Positions 44,081-57,184 of a DNA stretch of 64,000 nucleotides are shown here, piece by piece (position 1 is the stretch's first letter; each line of letters opens with the position of its first letter). Below the pieces are notes generated by a model that saw only the letters and a program-made list of their open reading frames with translations, made no database searches and was not told the origin of the DNA. The position numbers and the translations under genes are program-made. Origin of the DNA: Phallus indusiatus (taxonomy: Eukaryota; Basidiomycota; Agaricomycetes; Phallales; Phallaceae); the NCBI GenBank assembly GCA_027605045.1, contig JAQFWX010000081.1:1-64000 (forward strand), in the 5' to 3' direction.

Positions 44081-44205
44081 ACCAAAAAACTGATTGCTAG
44101 TAGTAGCACTGACCTTGATGGCTGATCATGCCAGTGATGCATAGGAGAAGAGGCTTGGAACGGGCTTGGAACGGGCTGTAACTGACGCAGAAAACGCACT
44201 AACAT
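43925..44205 (-). CDS. Hypothetical two-exon small protein (81 aa)
   Basis: Exon 1 (44114-44205) encodes MLVRFLRQLQPVPSPFQASS followed by PMHHWHDQPS. A 35-nt intron (44079-44113, GTCAGT to GGTAG) leads to exon 2 (43925-44078), encoding MVSKFSGKITLLSGILGEEP, then KRMTVSELLDFLGSVANSG, ending TSEDL and TAA. The join keeps frame, and an exon total of 246 nt is divisible by 3. No known domain is evident. It may instead be the 3' remnant of a larger gene. Exon 2 lies inside the inverted repeat and is frameshifted in the right-hand arm. The intron is unusually short. Confidence 0.4.
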
Positions 44206-44572
44206 GTGTCTAAACCATTTGGATTGAGATGGTGATGTATTTCACGGATATAATCATTTTAGAAAGGCGTTCAAGAACACGCCTGAAAAAGAAAGAGCCC
44301 TTTTTAAGCCCCGCGGCCCCCGCCTATGGCGTTTAGCGTCCATCGATGGACGGCCCATCGACATCTCCCGATTGGTGCTTTAACTAAGTGAAAAAAAATC
44401 CAAGGCTTTCAATTCGGTGGAGCATATACGACATCTGCGACGTCTGAACATGAAGTGTTTTCATATAAATTCGTCTGATTAGGAGTGTATGTTACGTTAT
44501 GCTATGTATATATAAACCAAAAAACTGTATCTATGTAAATGAACAAATGAGAAGAAAAAGAGATACTAATGA

Positions 44573-46598
44573 TTAGTCTTCCGGGTTGAATCGTCGCCAT
44601 CTTGGGCCAAAGTGGACTACTGCCCAATTCATTGGAAGTAATACCACACATATTCCAGCGAACAGAGTAAATGTCCAGCCGGGTTTAATAGCTTTCAAGA
44701 TGAAATCCACTACCGAAACCAACGTTGCGCCCATAGTGCAACGAACGAGATTGTTCTAATAGCATTCAGAAGAAGAAAAATTTCATTAAACGAGCGCTGG
44801 CTTACAGCTGCTGTGATGGAAGACCCTTGCGTTGGAAATAAATCTAATAGTAAGGTCTGGGCCATATTCATCATAGCGGTGACCACTAGACCAACTGTTG
44901 ATCAAACAGGGTTAGTTGTTTTTGATTTACTACTTTCTGAAATATAGGCTCACTTATGAATTGAAGAACCAAGGGACAGGCGATTTGAACTTTCTGCTGA
45001 ATCGACCACCCATAACCAACGAGAACTGCAGCATATACTGCGACATACAACGGAACAGTTCGAAGTCTCGCATACTCAAACGGAAAATCTGCAGACTCTC
45101 TTCCAGTAATCTTACTATCAACCAACTCATTCGCTCTTCCTTCAGAGCGCATTTTCTCCTCCCAGTTGCGTTTTATTCTTCTAAAATCTAAATCCAAAAG
45201 TCTGCCGTTGGCGTAACTGCCTATAGCGCATCCAAGTCCCACTGAGAGGAAACACAGTCCGATTTCGGTTTCTGTCAACGATGGATATGCTTCGGCAAAT
45301 AATTCGGAAAGGGTTGCGGTAACACCGTAAAAAACTGAGTAGACTGTTGCATTGTACAAGAGCACTAATACAACGCTGGGATGTTTGAATGCTTTAAATG
45401 GATTGCTGAATTTCTTTGGAGGTGGACGCGAGGTATCGGTGGAGTTTGAATAATGGGTGAGAAGTGGTATCAAAGGTCTATTCCACTTGGGAGCAGGTAC
45501 GCTTCCGTCTCCTACGATGACGCGAAGTGTCTCAGGGAAGAATCTATAAAGTAATAATAATAAGCGATTGTTACAAAGGTGATAACGAGAAAATCATTCA
45601 CAGGAAGAAGAATATACAGTATACCGCTGATGCTATAGCGAGAAACCAAAATATAGCTCTTGATAAACAAATTCGGAGGTAAGTTTTCTATTCCCATATA
45701 ATTCTACTAGTAGTGCATTTAGTTACCTCCAACCTAATTTCCCCGCCAGAATACCGCCAATTATGGGACCTATACAAGGTCCAATCTGGAAGATGGCAAT
45801 CAATTTAACTTTTCCTGTTTTTATTCAATCAATTGACTCACTAGTGGGCCCACAGAAAACACGCCTAAAAAGCCACCCCGCTCAGATGGTTCGGCTATAT
45901 CCGAAATAGTGCCAGAACCTTGAGAGAAATAAGAAAAGGTGAGAAAACGGGAAGGTGGGGCAAATACCTATTGCGATAGTGCTTGCTGATCCCGCAGCTT
46001 GGAAACAACGCAGTAGCAATAGTAGCCAATATGCGTTTGTGGGAACGAGTGCCAATCCCACACAGGCAACGCATAAAAGTAGCAAGCAAGTTATAAACAG
46101 AGGCCTTCTACCAATGCGATCAGATAACGTTCCCCATAACATGGGAGCTGTTTTTATCTTAGACTGAAAAACAAGTGAGGGAATCTGTGTGCATGTACGC
46201 ACAAATGCCCTGTAATACCATATATACCGTGATTGTGACATTAATCAACTCGACCGAAACGTGAAAGGCATCTGCGAGTGCTTGTATCGCGGGGAAGTAA
46301 GAGTTGGCAGTCAAAGGACTATCGGATTTCAGCAAAACCTTGGGGACTAGTAAAAATCCGGAATTGATTGTATTCACCTGAATAAAGCCGCCATTGCTGC
46401 TAGGGCAATGATACTCCATTTCTCGTTTTTAGTGAAAGTGGAGAACTTCCGCCTATGCGAGGATTCCGACTTAGATACAGGCTGATCTATGCTTTGGGAT
46501 TGTGTATGTTTGTCGTCAACGGTCGTGGCTGCAGTAGTTCCGAAGTCATCATGATCGTCACGGTCATCATATGGTGGTTGTTCCGTTTTCTCCGCCAT
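44573..46598 (-). CDS. MFS transporter, DHA1 type, copy 2
   Basis: An intact paralogue of the gene at 29830-31908 with the same exon layout. The ATG at 46598 starts MAEKTEQPPYDDRDDHDDFG, helix 1 is WSIIALAAMAALF, and FHVSVELINVTITVYMVLQG gives helix 2. Motif A is intact (WGTLSDRIGRRPLF). The mid-part contains FEYARLRTVPLYVAVYAAVL, and the last exon gives ATLVSVVDFILKAIKPGW and ends PRWRRFNPED with TAA at 44573-44575. No frame damage is seen. Predicted plasma-membrane H+-coupled exporter with unknown substrate. Confidence 0.87.
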
Positions 46599-47069
46599 GG
46601 ACGACGTTTGGGAGATAAGAATTCAACGTTCAACGTTCAACCACCTGGCGGTTCGCCCGTTCCTCGTGGGTCTAAAGTAACTTTTTATAAACTCATGACC
46701 TTCTCAGTTTACATACATACGGGATCACATGACCAGAGTTTATCGGCATTCGGCACTAGGCTATATGGCCGCAGGCATTCAGTGGCCGAACCCGATTTCA
46801 GTCCGATCTGCTGCCAATGGCTTCCTTGTTATCGCAATGAATTCCTTCGAATCAAACCATTGGAAAATGGACTGTGGTGACGGTAAGAGTATCGTTGATG
46901 ACACGTTACAATATACTAACCCTGAAAGACATTCTCGAATGTCCTCGAGAATGGGCTTCTGACGTCACAAAAAAACCCCGCAAAATGTACCCTACTCATG
47001 ACGTCATGAGCTGATTTATAATGATTTAGCCCTCCTCTCATCCACTGTGAGCGATTTTGTCCTCGGAAA
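46599..47069. other. Divergent promoter region, MFS copy 2 / FN3K
   Basis: 470 bp between two divergent start codons. It includes a short direct repeat (caacgttcaacgttcaacc, 46622-46641) and an inverted pair of attctcgaatgtcctcgaga type (46930-46952). Both promoters must lie here. Confidence 0.4.
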
Positions 47070-48252
47070 ATGCCCTTCCAAGGAGGAATACCGGATGCAA
47101 TTCTACAAGTACTGGCACGTATCGAGCCAGATGCCAAATTCGTTGCTCACAATGGCTCGTGCCATGTCCAGTCCCTATCTTCCAACAAATCATATTATGT
47201 AAAAATGGGCCGCGAAAGAGATACAGAGCAATATGTGGGAGAGGCTGAGTCGCTACGTGCAATGGATGCAGCTTGTCCTGGAATATGTCCCCGTGTTTAC
47301 GAATGCCTCGTTAACGAAGCCACCAAGTGCCCTATTTTTATCAGCGAATACAAGTCTCTTGGACCTCTCAACAAACGTAATGCTGCAGAACTAGGAAGGG
47401 CATTGGCAGACATGCATCGAAATGGCCGTAGTCCTACGGGTCTGTTTGGTTTTGCGATTCCAACGTATTGCGGCGCGACGCGCATGCAAAATGGCTGGGC
47501 GAACACATGGGCGGAGGCATTCGATAGGATGATCGGTGATTTATTAGTAACTTTGAAAGATAGAGGCGAATTTGAAGAGTTGTGCCGCTTAGGTGAACAA
47601 GTACGGAAGAAGTATGTATATGAATCTTCAAAATGTGCCAATAGATCTGGTGCCCCGACACGAGTCCGATTGAATCATTTGATAGGGCCATTCCACGACT
47701 TCTTGGTTCTCTGCAGATAGAGCCTGTTATAGTGCATGGTGATCTTTGGGTATGTTGTTTAAAGACATTTCGCAGAGAAAACGATCGCCAACACTCACAA
47801 TTCACCAATTACCCGTTCAGAGTGGAAATGTAGGCGCGGATAATAAAACAGGCAAACCAGTTATTTTTGATCCTTCATCCTACTACGGCCACAATGAGGC
47901 GGAGTAAGCTTTCGAAGAACAGCGTTCAATTAACTGGCCATCTTAATCTCTTTTCCAGTTTATCAATTGCGCGAATTTTCGGTGGGTTTCCATCGGAATT
48001 TTACTCTGCTTATCACGAAAACATCCCGCCCTCCGACCCTGCGGAGGAATATGACATGCGTGGTGCATTGTATGAGTTGTTCCATTATCTAAACCACACC
48101 GTAATTTTCGGGGTGAGCCATTTTGTTTTTTTTTCTATCAACGGAAACTCACTGTGAAAATTACGAAGCGTTCATATGAGAGCTCTGCCCGGCAAAAAAT
48201 GTGTATCTTATTGCGCTATGTTGTTGACCAGAAACGAATATCCATACTATAG
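47070..48252 (+). CDS. Fructosamine/ketosamine-3-kinase family protein
   Basis: The FN3K family phosphorylates protein-bound or free ketosamines at C3, which destabilises them (deglycation). The fold is APH/protein-kinase-like. The ATG at 47070 starts [20 protein letters not shown]. Then come [20 protein letters not shown] (with the ATP-site Lys), the Glu-containing helix, [20 protein letters not shown] and LADMHRN. Introns precede the catalytic motif VIVHGDLW plus SGN, with the Asp base present, and [15 protein letters not shown], the metal-binding Asp region. The tail is [15 protein letters not shown], then [13 protein letters not shown], and after a last intron [15 protein letters not shown], ending TAG at 48250-48252. 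About 300 residues as usual. The acceptor of the intron at about 47612-47665 is uncertain. Confidence 0.87.
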
Positions 48253-48426
48253 TAATAAATAATATGGTCGATATCTATTTTTGCGATATAAACGGATAAA
48301 GTCAACGTTGTGCAAAGACTTCCGTCAGCTGGCGTGATTTCCCTAGATTTAGTAAGACTCGGACGACGTCACTATCGGAGTCTTCAGAGGATCACTTCTC
48401 CGATCCGGCAATGATAAAAAAAATGA

Positions 48427-50234
<1,808 letters not shown>

Positions 50235-50560
50235 TGACGCGGTGATAATACCTTGAAGGTATATTTATATCTATATACTCCATGATCTTCACTGTATATC
50301 ATTCTTTGTGTAAATATCCTAACAGTACAAAGTCGTGTGATAGAAGTATTAAATAGGACAGAATAGAATAGAAATGCCAGAAATAACCACTGTCAATAGT
50401 AACATAGAGGGAATCAAGGAATGCGTAATGTTTAAAGCTTCCTTTGAAACGATATCGTTTTCAAACGTCCACGCGTATCCGCTGCATAATGGGAATGATT
50501 CTTTCCCATTCGTCCATACTCTAAGTGATGTCGTGAATGGAGGTACGAATGAGATCATAC
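50235..50560. other. Intergenic, convergent 3' ends
   Basis: 325 bp between the oxidoreductase stop and the sorting-nexin stop. AT-rich, no gene evident. An 88-codon frame at 50374-50640 overlaps the end of the nexin gene on the opposite strand and looks like chance. Confidence 0.4.
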
Positions 50561-52342
50561 CTAACAACGTACCGCTTTATACATCTCAATCTGCCCGTCC
50601 GACAACTCGGTTAACATCTCTTTCAACTCAGTTTTCTTAGCATATTGCAGAATAGCCTGTTCGCGGAGTGTCTCGTCGCTAAACGCGTCAGATGTATCAT
50701 GAGCAGTCGTAACCGCATCTTCAAGCTAAATATAACTCTAGGTCAAACAAAACATGAAACATAAACTGAGCTACCCACTTCTTTAATCTTCATATCCAAC
50801 TTCCTCATCTTTTCAACTCGAGCACGATCGTCATCCCTACCAGTGATGCTCTCGACTCTATCGCGTATGTATGCCGCTAAACCCAGCCCCGAGCTTCCCG
50901 CCCGTCCTGAAATGACAGCAGACAATCTATCCCGCTCTGCACTTACAGCAGATAGATATGCCGAAAGCTCTTCAAAATCTAACTGCTTTTGATCTCGCAG
51001 CTTTAGTACAGCTCTATTAGCGTGTGAGTACTGCATTAGTGAATGAAGCTGGACGAGGAAAGGATCGGTTGATGTTTGTGTCTGTAAAACCGTTTTGCAT
51101 TAGTCTCTTAATTTAGCTGGTTTTATGATTCAGGCGGGGATATTAACTTACGGCATGTCGGATGATGGCAGAGAACTCGAGTAGGGTATTGGCAAAGTGA
51201 TTGAGAGGATCTGTGATACCGGACTCGAGGAACCCAAGTCCTTGAACTGCGACAGCAAGGTCGTGATAGTCCCCAGCCAAATCTGTTTCAACAGATTTAA
51301 GATGCCTTTGAACTAAAGAATAAGCACTGAAATGGCTAACCGTTGGTTCTTGTTCTCAACCTGTTCCATACCCGTTCAGTGTTGGAAAGACTTTCTTCAA
51401 ACTTGTCGACACTTTCTCTCATATCGAGGAATCGTTCATCGGGTTTGCGGACGCGAGCGAAAGCATTGAGAAGAGCGTCGGAGACATTGTCAATTAGGGA
51501 AGGCGTTGGTTCTGGGCCTGGTGGATGGGCTATGTGTTGATGCATTTTTACACTCTTAAGAGATAAAGGGAGATCAGAACTACGAAAGTAGGTAGTTTTT
51601 AATAGCATACCCATTCTTTAGACTCGAAGAATGATCGGACTAATGTTGCTCGTTGAAGAGTTGGATGTCGCGCCAGCCGTTGTAAGAATCTTTCCAGTCT
51701 AGAAGAACAAAAAACGGATTAAGCGTAATCAAATGGAGGTACTTTAGGAAGCATACTCTTGTCGTCGCCGTTCCATGAATTCGAGGCTGAATCTATCACC
51801 TGTTATGTATTCTTTGTGAATACGGGAAGTAACGACTCATCAAGTCTTCTAGCAGATGAAAATGAGAGGTGCTCACCCAGACGGTGTTTATCAGGTAAAG
51901 GAGGAACGACACATGCGGGAAAGTCCTTCACAAGGTGCTCTCTCAGGAACACAAAATCTTGAAACCGACGGCGTGATGAGCACACGGGAGAGGAGAATAT
52001 AGGTAGGTTGCTCTGTGGAAGGAGATGAGAACCGAATTGTTAAAATGGAAAAGGGTTAAGAGAAAAACAAGCGTGAATTCGACAATGATAATTTACCTCT
52101 GCAACAACCAAATACGAGACATAAGCATCTTTTGTATCCGGTAGTTCTTTAATGGGATCCTTAATGGAAGCAATCAGATACCCTTCCCACTTTGGATCAT
52201 GAGGACTGCTCGCTTCCGATCCTTCTGCGTTGCTTTGACGAAAGCCTGGTCCCGAGGAAGTGCGCGAAGGGTCCGGAACCTCGTAGGGAGAAGCAGAGGA
52301 AGTTTCCCAAGTTACACTGTCAAATACTTCTTCGTCAAGCAT
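50561..52342 (-). CDS. SNX4: Sorting nexin Snx4/Atg24 (PX-BAR)
   Basis: Snx4/Atg24 forms PI3P-binding PX-BAR dimers that retrieve SNAREs from endosomes and support selective autophagy. The ATG at 52342 starts MLDEEVFDSVTWETSSASPY. The PX domain is assembled over four exons: DAYVSYLVVAE, then SSRRRFQDFVFLREHLVKDF (the Arg that contacts PI3P), PPLPDKHRLG, and SLEFMERRRQELERFLQRLA with RATLVRSFFESKEW. The BAR coiled coil follows with RKPDERFLDMRESVDKFEES, GLGFLESGITDPLNHFANTL and RDQKQLDFEELSAYLSAVSA. It ends DGQIEMYKAVRC, TAG at 50561-50563. About 480 residues, the usual Snx4 length. Confidence 0.9.
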
Positions 52343-52600
52343 TTTTCGAGCTCAATCGTAGAAATAGTAGGATAGTGGACGATAGACAGGAGAGCCTTGC
52401 TTCGGATGACTTGCAATTGCTTTGCAACACCAAAGTCGAAGGATTATCAAATGGCGGTTACATAATGTCGTTGTAATCGGTTACGTCAGACATCACGTGA
52501 TCATTTCGTTCACGTTCCTGTCACACGTCTGTCACATATTTGCGTCAAACGAACTTGTAAATCAAATGTCGTTTGGCATTATCTTTCCAATGAGCTCTTT

Positions 52601-53289
52601 CTAAAAGGACAACGCTTGCCGAGCCCAAACCTCAATTTCGTTGCCAATAACACTTATCCCGCCACGGGTCCACAATAAAAACCAAAATGCCGCGAAAGCT
52701 CCACCCCAGATAGTTCCAACGAAGACCTGTGCATATGTATGATGTTCCATCCACACTCTCGACTGTACAACACACAGCGCCCAGAATGTCACGAATGGGG
52801 GTATCGTAGTCTTGAGACCAAATGGTATCCAGGAGTCTACGGCATGTAATGTGGGGTGTAAAGGCAAAAAGTAGCTCGCACAACAGATATAGGAGGCGTA
52901 GAATATCGTACACGCTGAATGAGTACTTGGCATTCTGAGTTCCAGCTAATTAGCAATTAATCTTAGCGAAGAACGTGGACACGCAACGAACCCGTATGTC
53001 AATTTCTTCTTCTGCAACCCTGATCCGCTTGGAACTTTAATGTATTGAGGTCGAGGCTGCTTTATGATCTTCTTTAATATCTTCACAGATATCCAACATG
53101 CTGCAGCACCAAGCGTAATATAGATAACGGCAATGGAGCGAGTAAAAAGTTGCAATACAACTGTGAGTGACCCAACAATGAGGTTTGTCTATGTCAAGAT
53201 TTCCCCGGTTAACAAATGGTTCATACGCAGGTTACACCGCCTACCTGTAGAAAAAATATGTAGCACAACTTCCTAATCGTCCTTCGCAT
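52601..53289 (-). CDS. CAX4: Dolichyl-diphosphatase (PAP2 family, CAX4/DOLPP1-like)
   Basis: An ER-membrane enzyme that removes a phosphate from dolichyl diphosphate released by N-glycosylation, recycling the carrier. The ATG at 53289 (MRRTIRKLCYIFFLQ) joins in frame with TNLIVGSLTVVLQLF. Phosphatase motif 1 is KKIIKQPRPQY. Motif 2 spans an intron, giving YGMPSTHSACTIFY, and motif 3 is SRVWMEHHTYAQVFVG. Several hydrophobic helices intervene. It ends EIEVWARQALSF, stop at 52601. About 200 residues, typical for the family. All three catalytic motifs are complete. Its start lies 209 bp from the divergent F-box gene, so the promoter is shared or very short. Confidence 0.88.
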
Positions 53290-53498
53290 ATTGTCAAGGG
53301 AGACTCGGAAGTAGATCCCCGTGAAAACATGGCCACAGAACGCCGTAAGGCCGTAAGACCGGCGGCATCAAGGGCGCTAAATTTCCGTTGTTGGGGAGCG
53401 TCATCAGCTCGGTTGAATTTCAGGCAAATCTGCTGCCAGATGTTCAAGGGGAGCGTCTACTTCTTGTGCTGCACACTAAACAAAACCTTGTCATCAGT

Positions 53499-55030
53499 AT
53501 GCCAGCGCCCCAACTCCCTATAGATGTTCTCATATCCATCGTCGAATTGATCGACGATCCAAGGGATTTGTTGTCCCTTGCGTTGACCAATCACGCTTTG
53601 CATTCCCTAGTCGTTCCCCGTCACCTCAATTATCGTCGTATTTCTTGCGCGGTCTCTTTAGATCATGTTTGGAAGCATCTATTGGACACTCCTGGAGCAT
53701 GCTTCCGCATCAGATATTTAGACATCAAGCTCGGGAGTCGCACTGTCTTTCCGAAAATGTGCAAGATCGATTATCAAGAAACTTCACATGTGCATGCTCG
53801 CTTTTACGACTTCTTCCTCCAATCGCTTTCAAAAATGATTAACTTGAAAGTTTTCAAATATGACACACGGGGCTTAAACGACAAAACCACTCGGGCTATC
53901 TCTGAAGCAATTGAAAAAGCAGGCTGTGAGTTGGAGGAAATAGAAGTACGCGCTCAATGGGGGAAAACACGTTCCAACGATCTCATCGACGTGAGTCCGC
54001 GGTTTAGCAGAATCCAGCAGTTTTCGGTAAGTTGTGCCTTGGCATAAGGATGGTCCATATTGACTCGTTGTTTAGCTGTTTCATGATCATCTCCCCTCGC
54101 TTCAAAAATATACTATTCAAGGCTACAACCACCTTAATAACAGCGCTTTCACCAAGATGCTCTCAAATGCACCCAATTTAACGCATATGAACATATCCTT
54201 CTTATCTGTGTCTGAACTTCTCTCGGGTCATTGGCCAAACCTACAACATCTTGTATCACGTTGCTCCGTAGAAGCGGATATTCAAATCTGTAACTTGAGA
54301 AGATTTTTCCTCCGTCATCAAAAGCTCGTGACATTATCGACTGGCGGCATTCTCCTTTCGGGTTGGGCTACCGAATCAGATGATTTCCTTCCGAATCTTA
54401 GATCGCTTGGAATTACAACACGAGATACGATAACATCTAATATTACCGTGCGCCTCACTCATATACATATGACTCCTCAAGTGCATTGGTATCTCGAGAG
54501 ACATGGAGCGGTACTCTACAGTCTAGAAAGTTGTGTTTACTTGAACCCGGATCTCGAAAACTCGATGCGTGGCCTTGTCCCTTTGATACCTAATGTGCAA
54601 AAATTATGTGTAGGCTACACAGAAGCTCGACTACACTCTCTACCGGCAAACAATGGCAATCAGGTACGTTGCGGAGGCCTTGGGCTCCAATCAGTGCGCT
54701 CAAATTTAGGGAAATACTGATGTACTTCACTAGACCATAATTGAACTTGCGCGAATTTTCGCTAGGTACGCGTATTTACGCGTTCTGATAGGACCTTTCG
54801 ACGACATTGAAATATCCGACGGCGACCATCCTCTCTTCAAAATTTTGTACGACTTTCCCAGTCTCTTGTACATTCGGACAGGAAGGAGTGGCTTACGAGA
54901 ACTTCTACGCCTGGAGAGGGATAATATTGCTAAAATGATGAGATACGTCCCTGAAGACGGATGTCCCCCCGAATGCGACGTGGATACTTGGGGAGGATTT
55001 TATGGGCCTTTTAACTCTTTTTACGCGTAA
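53499..55030 (+). CDS. F-box protein with C-terminal LRR-like region (paralogue 2)
   Basis: The start is at the ATG 53499, matching the start of paralogue 1 (PQLPIDVLISIVELIDDPRD is equivalent to LALPMDILLCTIEFVDEPRD). The F-box helices continue with VVPRHLNYRRISCAV. Exons after an intron at about 54028-54075 give FHDHLPSLQKYTIQG, then NAPNLTHMNISFL, FLPNLRSLGITT and VPLIPNVQKLCVGY. The last exon gives YLRVLIGPFDDIEISDGDHP and ERDNIAKMMRYVPEDGCPPE, then WGGFYGPFNSFYA and the stop at 55030. About 460 residues. Predicted SCF adaptor, target unknown. Frame and splice pattern appear intact. Confidence 0.72.
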
Positions 55031-55550
55031 TATGCTGAGTTGCTATCTGCTTGGTAAAAGCCCCGCTGCCGAGTGAAAACTTGGGAATGCGGGATCATTG
55101 ATGTCGCAGTGTTTTGTGTCAGTGCTTTTTAGTTTTCAAGCACATCATCTTTCCCCTCCTGTTCGGATATTTCACTCTCTTTGTCTTATTTCTCTTTGTC
55201 TCAAATGAAATGCAATGTAAGTTATCATTCGTTACCCTACTAAACACGGTCTAAGACATTACCCCAAGCGGATCTAGATTTCGCAATCCCTTGCCCCGTG
55301 TGCGTTTTCTTTCTGCATGATGAGGCCCATGTACTCCTTGTCGAAATGACATGCTTGTATGAATCGTGTACGATAACACTCGTAGCCCACTTTTGCCAAT
55401 GACTGTAGTTGACCACGCGCGCGGCGCGCCGAAGGAAGTCACCAGCGCTGACGGAACCGCGATATCCTCCGACAGTATGTAAAAAGATATCAGCATGTCA
55501 ACTTAGCAAACTCGGTTCACAGGCGTATTTGCTGTCAAGGACAGGACACA

Positions 55551-55595
<45 letters not shown>

Positions 55596-55604
55596 CGTGT
55601 GTGG
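55551..55604. repeat. (TA)n(TG)n microsatellite
   Basis: About twelve AT units followed by about fourteen GT units, with one GC interruption. It lies between an intact F-box gene and a decayed one. Confidence 0.9.
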
Positions 55605-55656
55605 GTACATCTCACCATATTGTACGCCTCGGTAACTTCAGCTATATGACAACACC

Positions 55657-57100
55657 ATGATTGCACTTGGACGTTCTTCCATAATCGAGTTCATCGACCA
55701 TCCAAAGGATCTGCTGGCCTTTGCATTCACTGCTCGTCCCGTCCATGCTGTGATCTTTCCCTGATACATCGATTATCGTCGCATCTCTTTATAGCACACG
55801 AGTCTTTCAAGCATGTGTATCTAGACACGAGGCTTTGTAAACACAAAATAACGATTCCTATGTTGTGCGGGCTCGCTTAGTATTTGCAAACAAACTTGCC
55901 TATCCTGGTCGTGATTTTACCCTCTTGCTCGAAGCCCTTTCGAAGATAATTAATTTGGAAGTATTCAAATTTGATATCGAGGGAAAAATTACTTGGGGAA
56001 CACCTTCAGTCATTGAGAAAAATGGCTGTAAATTAAAGGAGCTGGTCATGCATGTCGAAAGAAAGCCTTCAGAGTCACTGGACAGTCTAGCCACTTTCCA
56101 AATCAGCAATCTCAGGATTCGCATTATAGGGGAAACCTTGGAAACAGTGAAAATACTCATTACCCCGTGTTGCAGTTTTTCGATGATTGTTTGTCATCAC
56201 TTCAAGAATACACCGTACAACTTGGCACTGGTCCTTCACCCACAGCCGGTTTCCTTCAGACGCTCCCGAGCAACGCAGCCAACTTAACCCACATGAACGT
56301 TGTCGACTTGCCGTTAGATAGCTTTTGACTAGACCTTCAACATATCGCATTCGACGGTGGAATGCTTTACAGCAAGTATGACTCGGAGGAGGCACGTTAC
56401 ATTCCCAGTATGAGAAAGTTTTTTTGCCGTCATCATAAACTGGTTACTTTATCTACCGATTCCATCCTTGTTCCTGATTGGGTCGTCGATTCACATGATT
56501 TCCTTCCGAATCTGAATCTTTCGGTATTACGAGAGTGAGTGTACCTTATGGAGTCAGTACGTTAACGTCTCATATTGCCGCACGTCTTACTCACTTACAA
56601 ATAACCACTCCACTCTGCTGATACCATAAAGAACATGGAATCGTACTACCTTCCCTCGAAACCTGTCTGTATCCGTTGGCCAACCTCGAATTGATTCCTT
56701 GCCTGTTGATCTGATTCCCGATGTTCAAAAATTATATATGAGGGTTGAACCTGATTGGTTTTTTCCATTCTCTTGGAAAAAAAGCAAGTGAGGTACGTTA
56801 TGAAAACTCAAATATTGCTATGAGGGTAACTTTCATCTATTATATTAGATCATGGAACGGCAGACTCCGTTTCTTGCCAATCTCAAGTATCCACGCGTCA
56901 TTTTGGCAATTTTTGACCCAGTTGACATCAATGTCAATTTCCTTCCAAAGCTTTTATACACCTTTTCCAGCCTTCTCTATGTCTGGATGCTGGTCGCATA
57001 CTCACGCCTGGAGTGGGATGGTATCGCCAAAGTGATGAGATACGAAGATGTTCTCCCTGTGGAATGTGACCAAAGTTCATGGGGAGGTTGTTATCGATGG
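55657..57100 (+). pseudogene. Decayed F-box paralogue 3
   Basis: The ATG at 55657 opens GRSSIIEFIDHPKDLLAFAF, the F-box of this family, but a TGA at 55762-55764 interrupts where the paralogues read PRHLNYRRI (here YIDYRRIS follows the stop). Further family segments survive in shifting frames: EALSKIINLEVFKFDIEGK (about 55940-55985), FLPNLNLSVL (about 56500), then RQTPFLANLKYPRVILAIFD (56855-56915) and RLEWDGIAKVMRYEDVLPVE (57005-57060). Order follows the intact gene at 53499-55030, so it is a tandem duplicate that has died. Confidence 0.72.
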
Positions 57101-57184
57101 AATTGTTTTATAAGTACCGTATATTTTCAAAGTTGGCAATATAAGCTGCAGTGGAGAATAAGGATTGCGGTCTCAGCTTGATTT

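Noticed and set aside
53388..53498. Longer N-terminus for F-box paralogue 2 starting upstream
   Set aside because: The in-frame extension overlaps the divergent dolichyl-diphosphatase 5' region. Paralogue 1 starts at the position equivalent to 53499.
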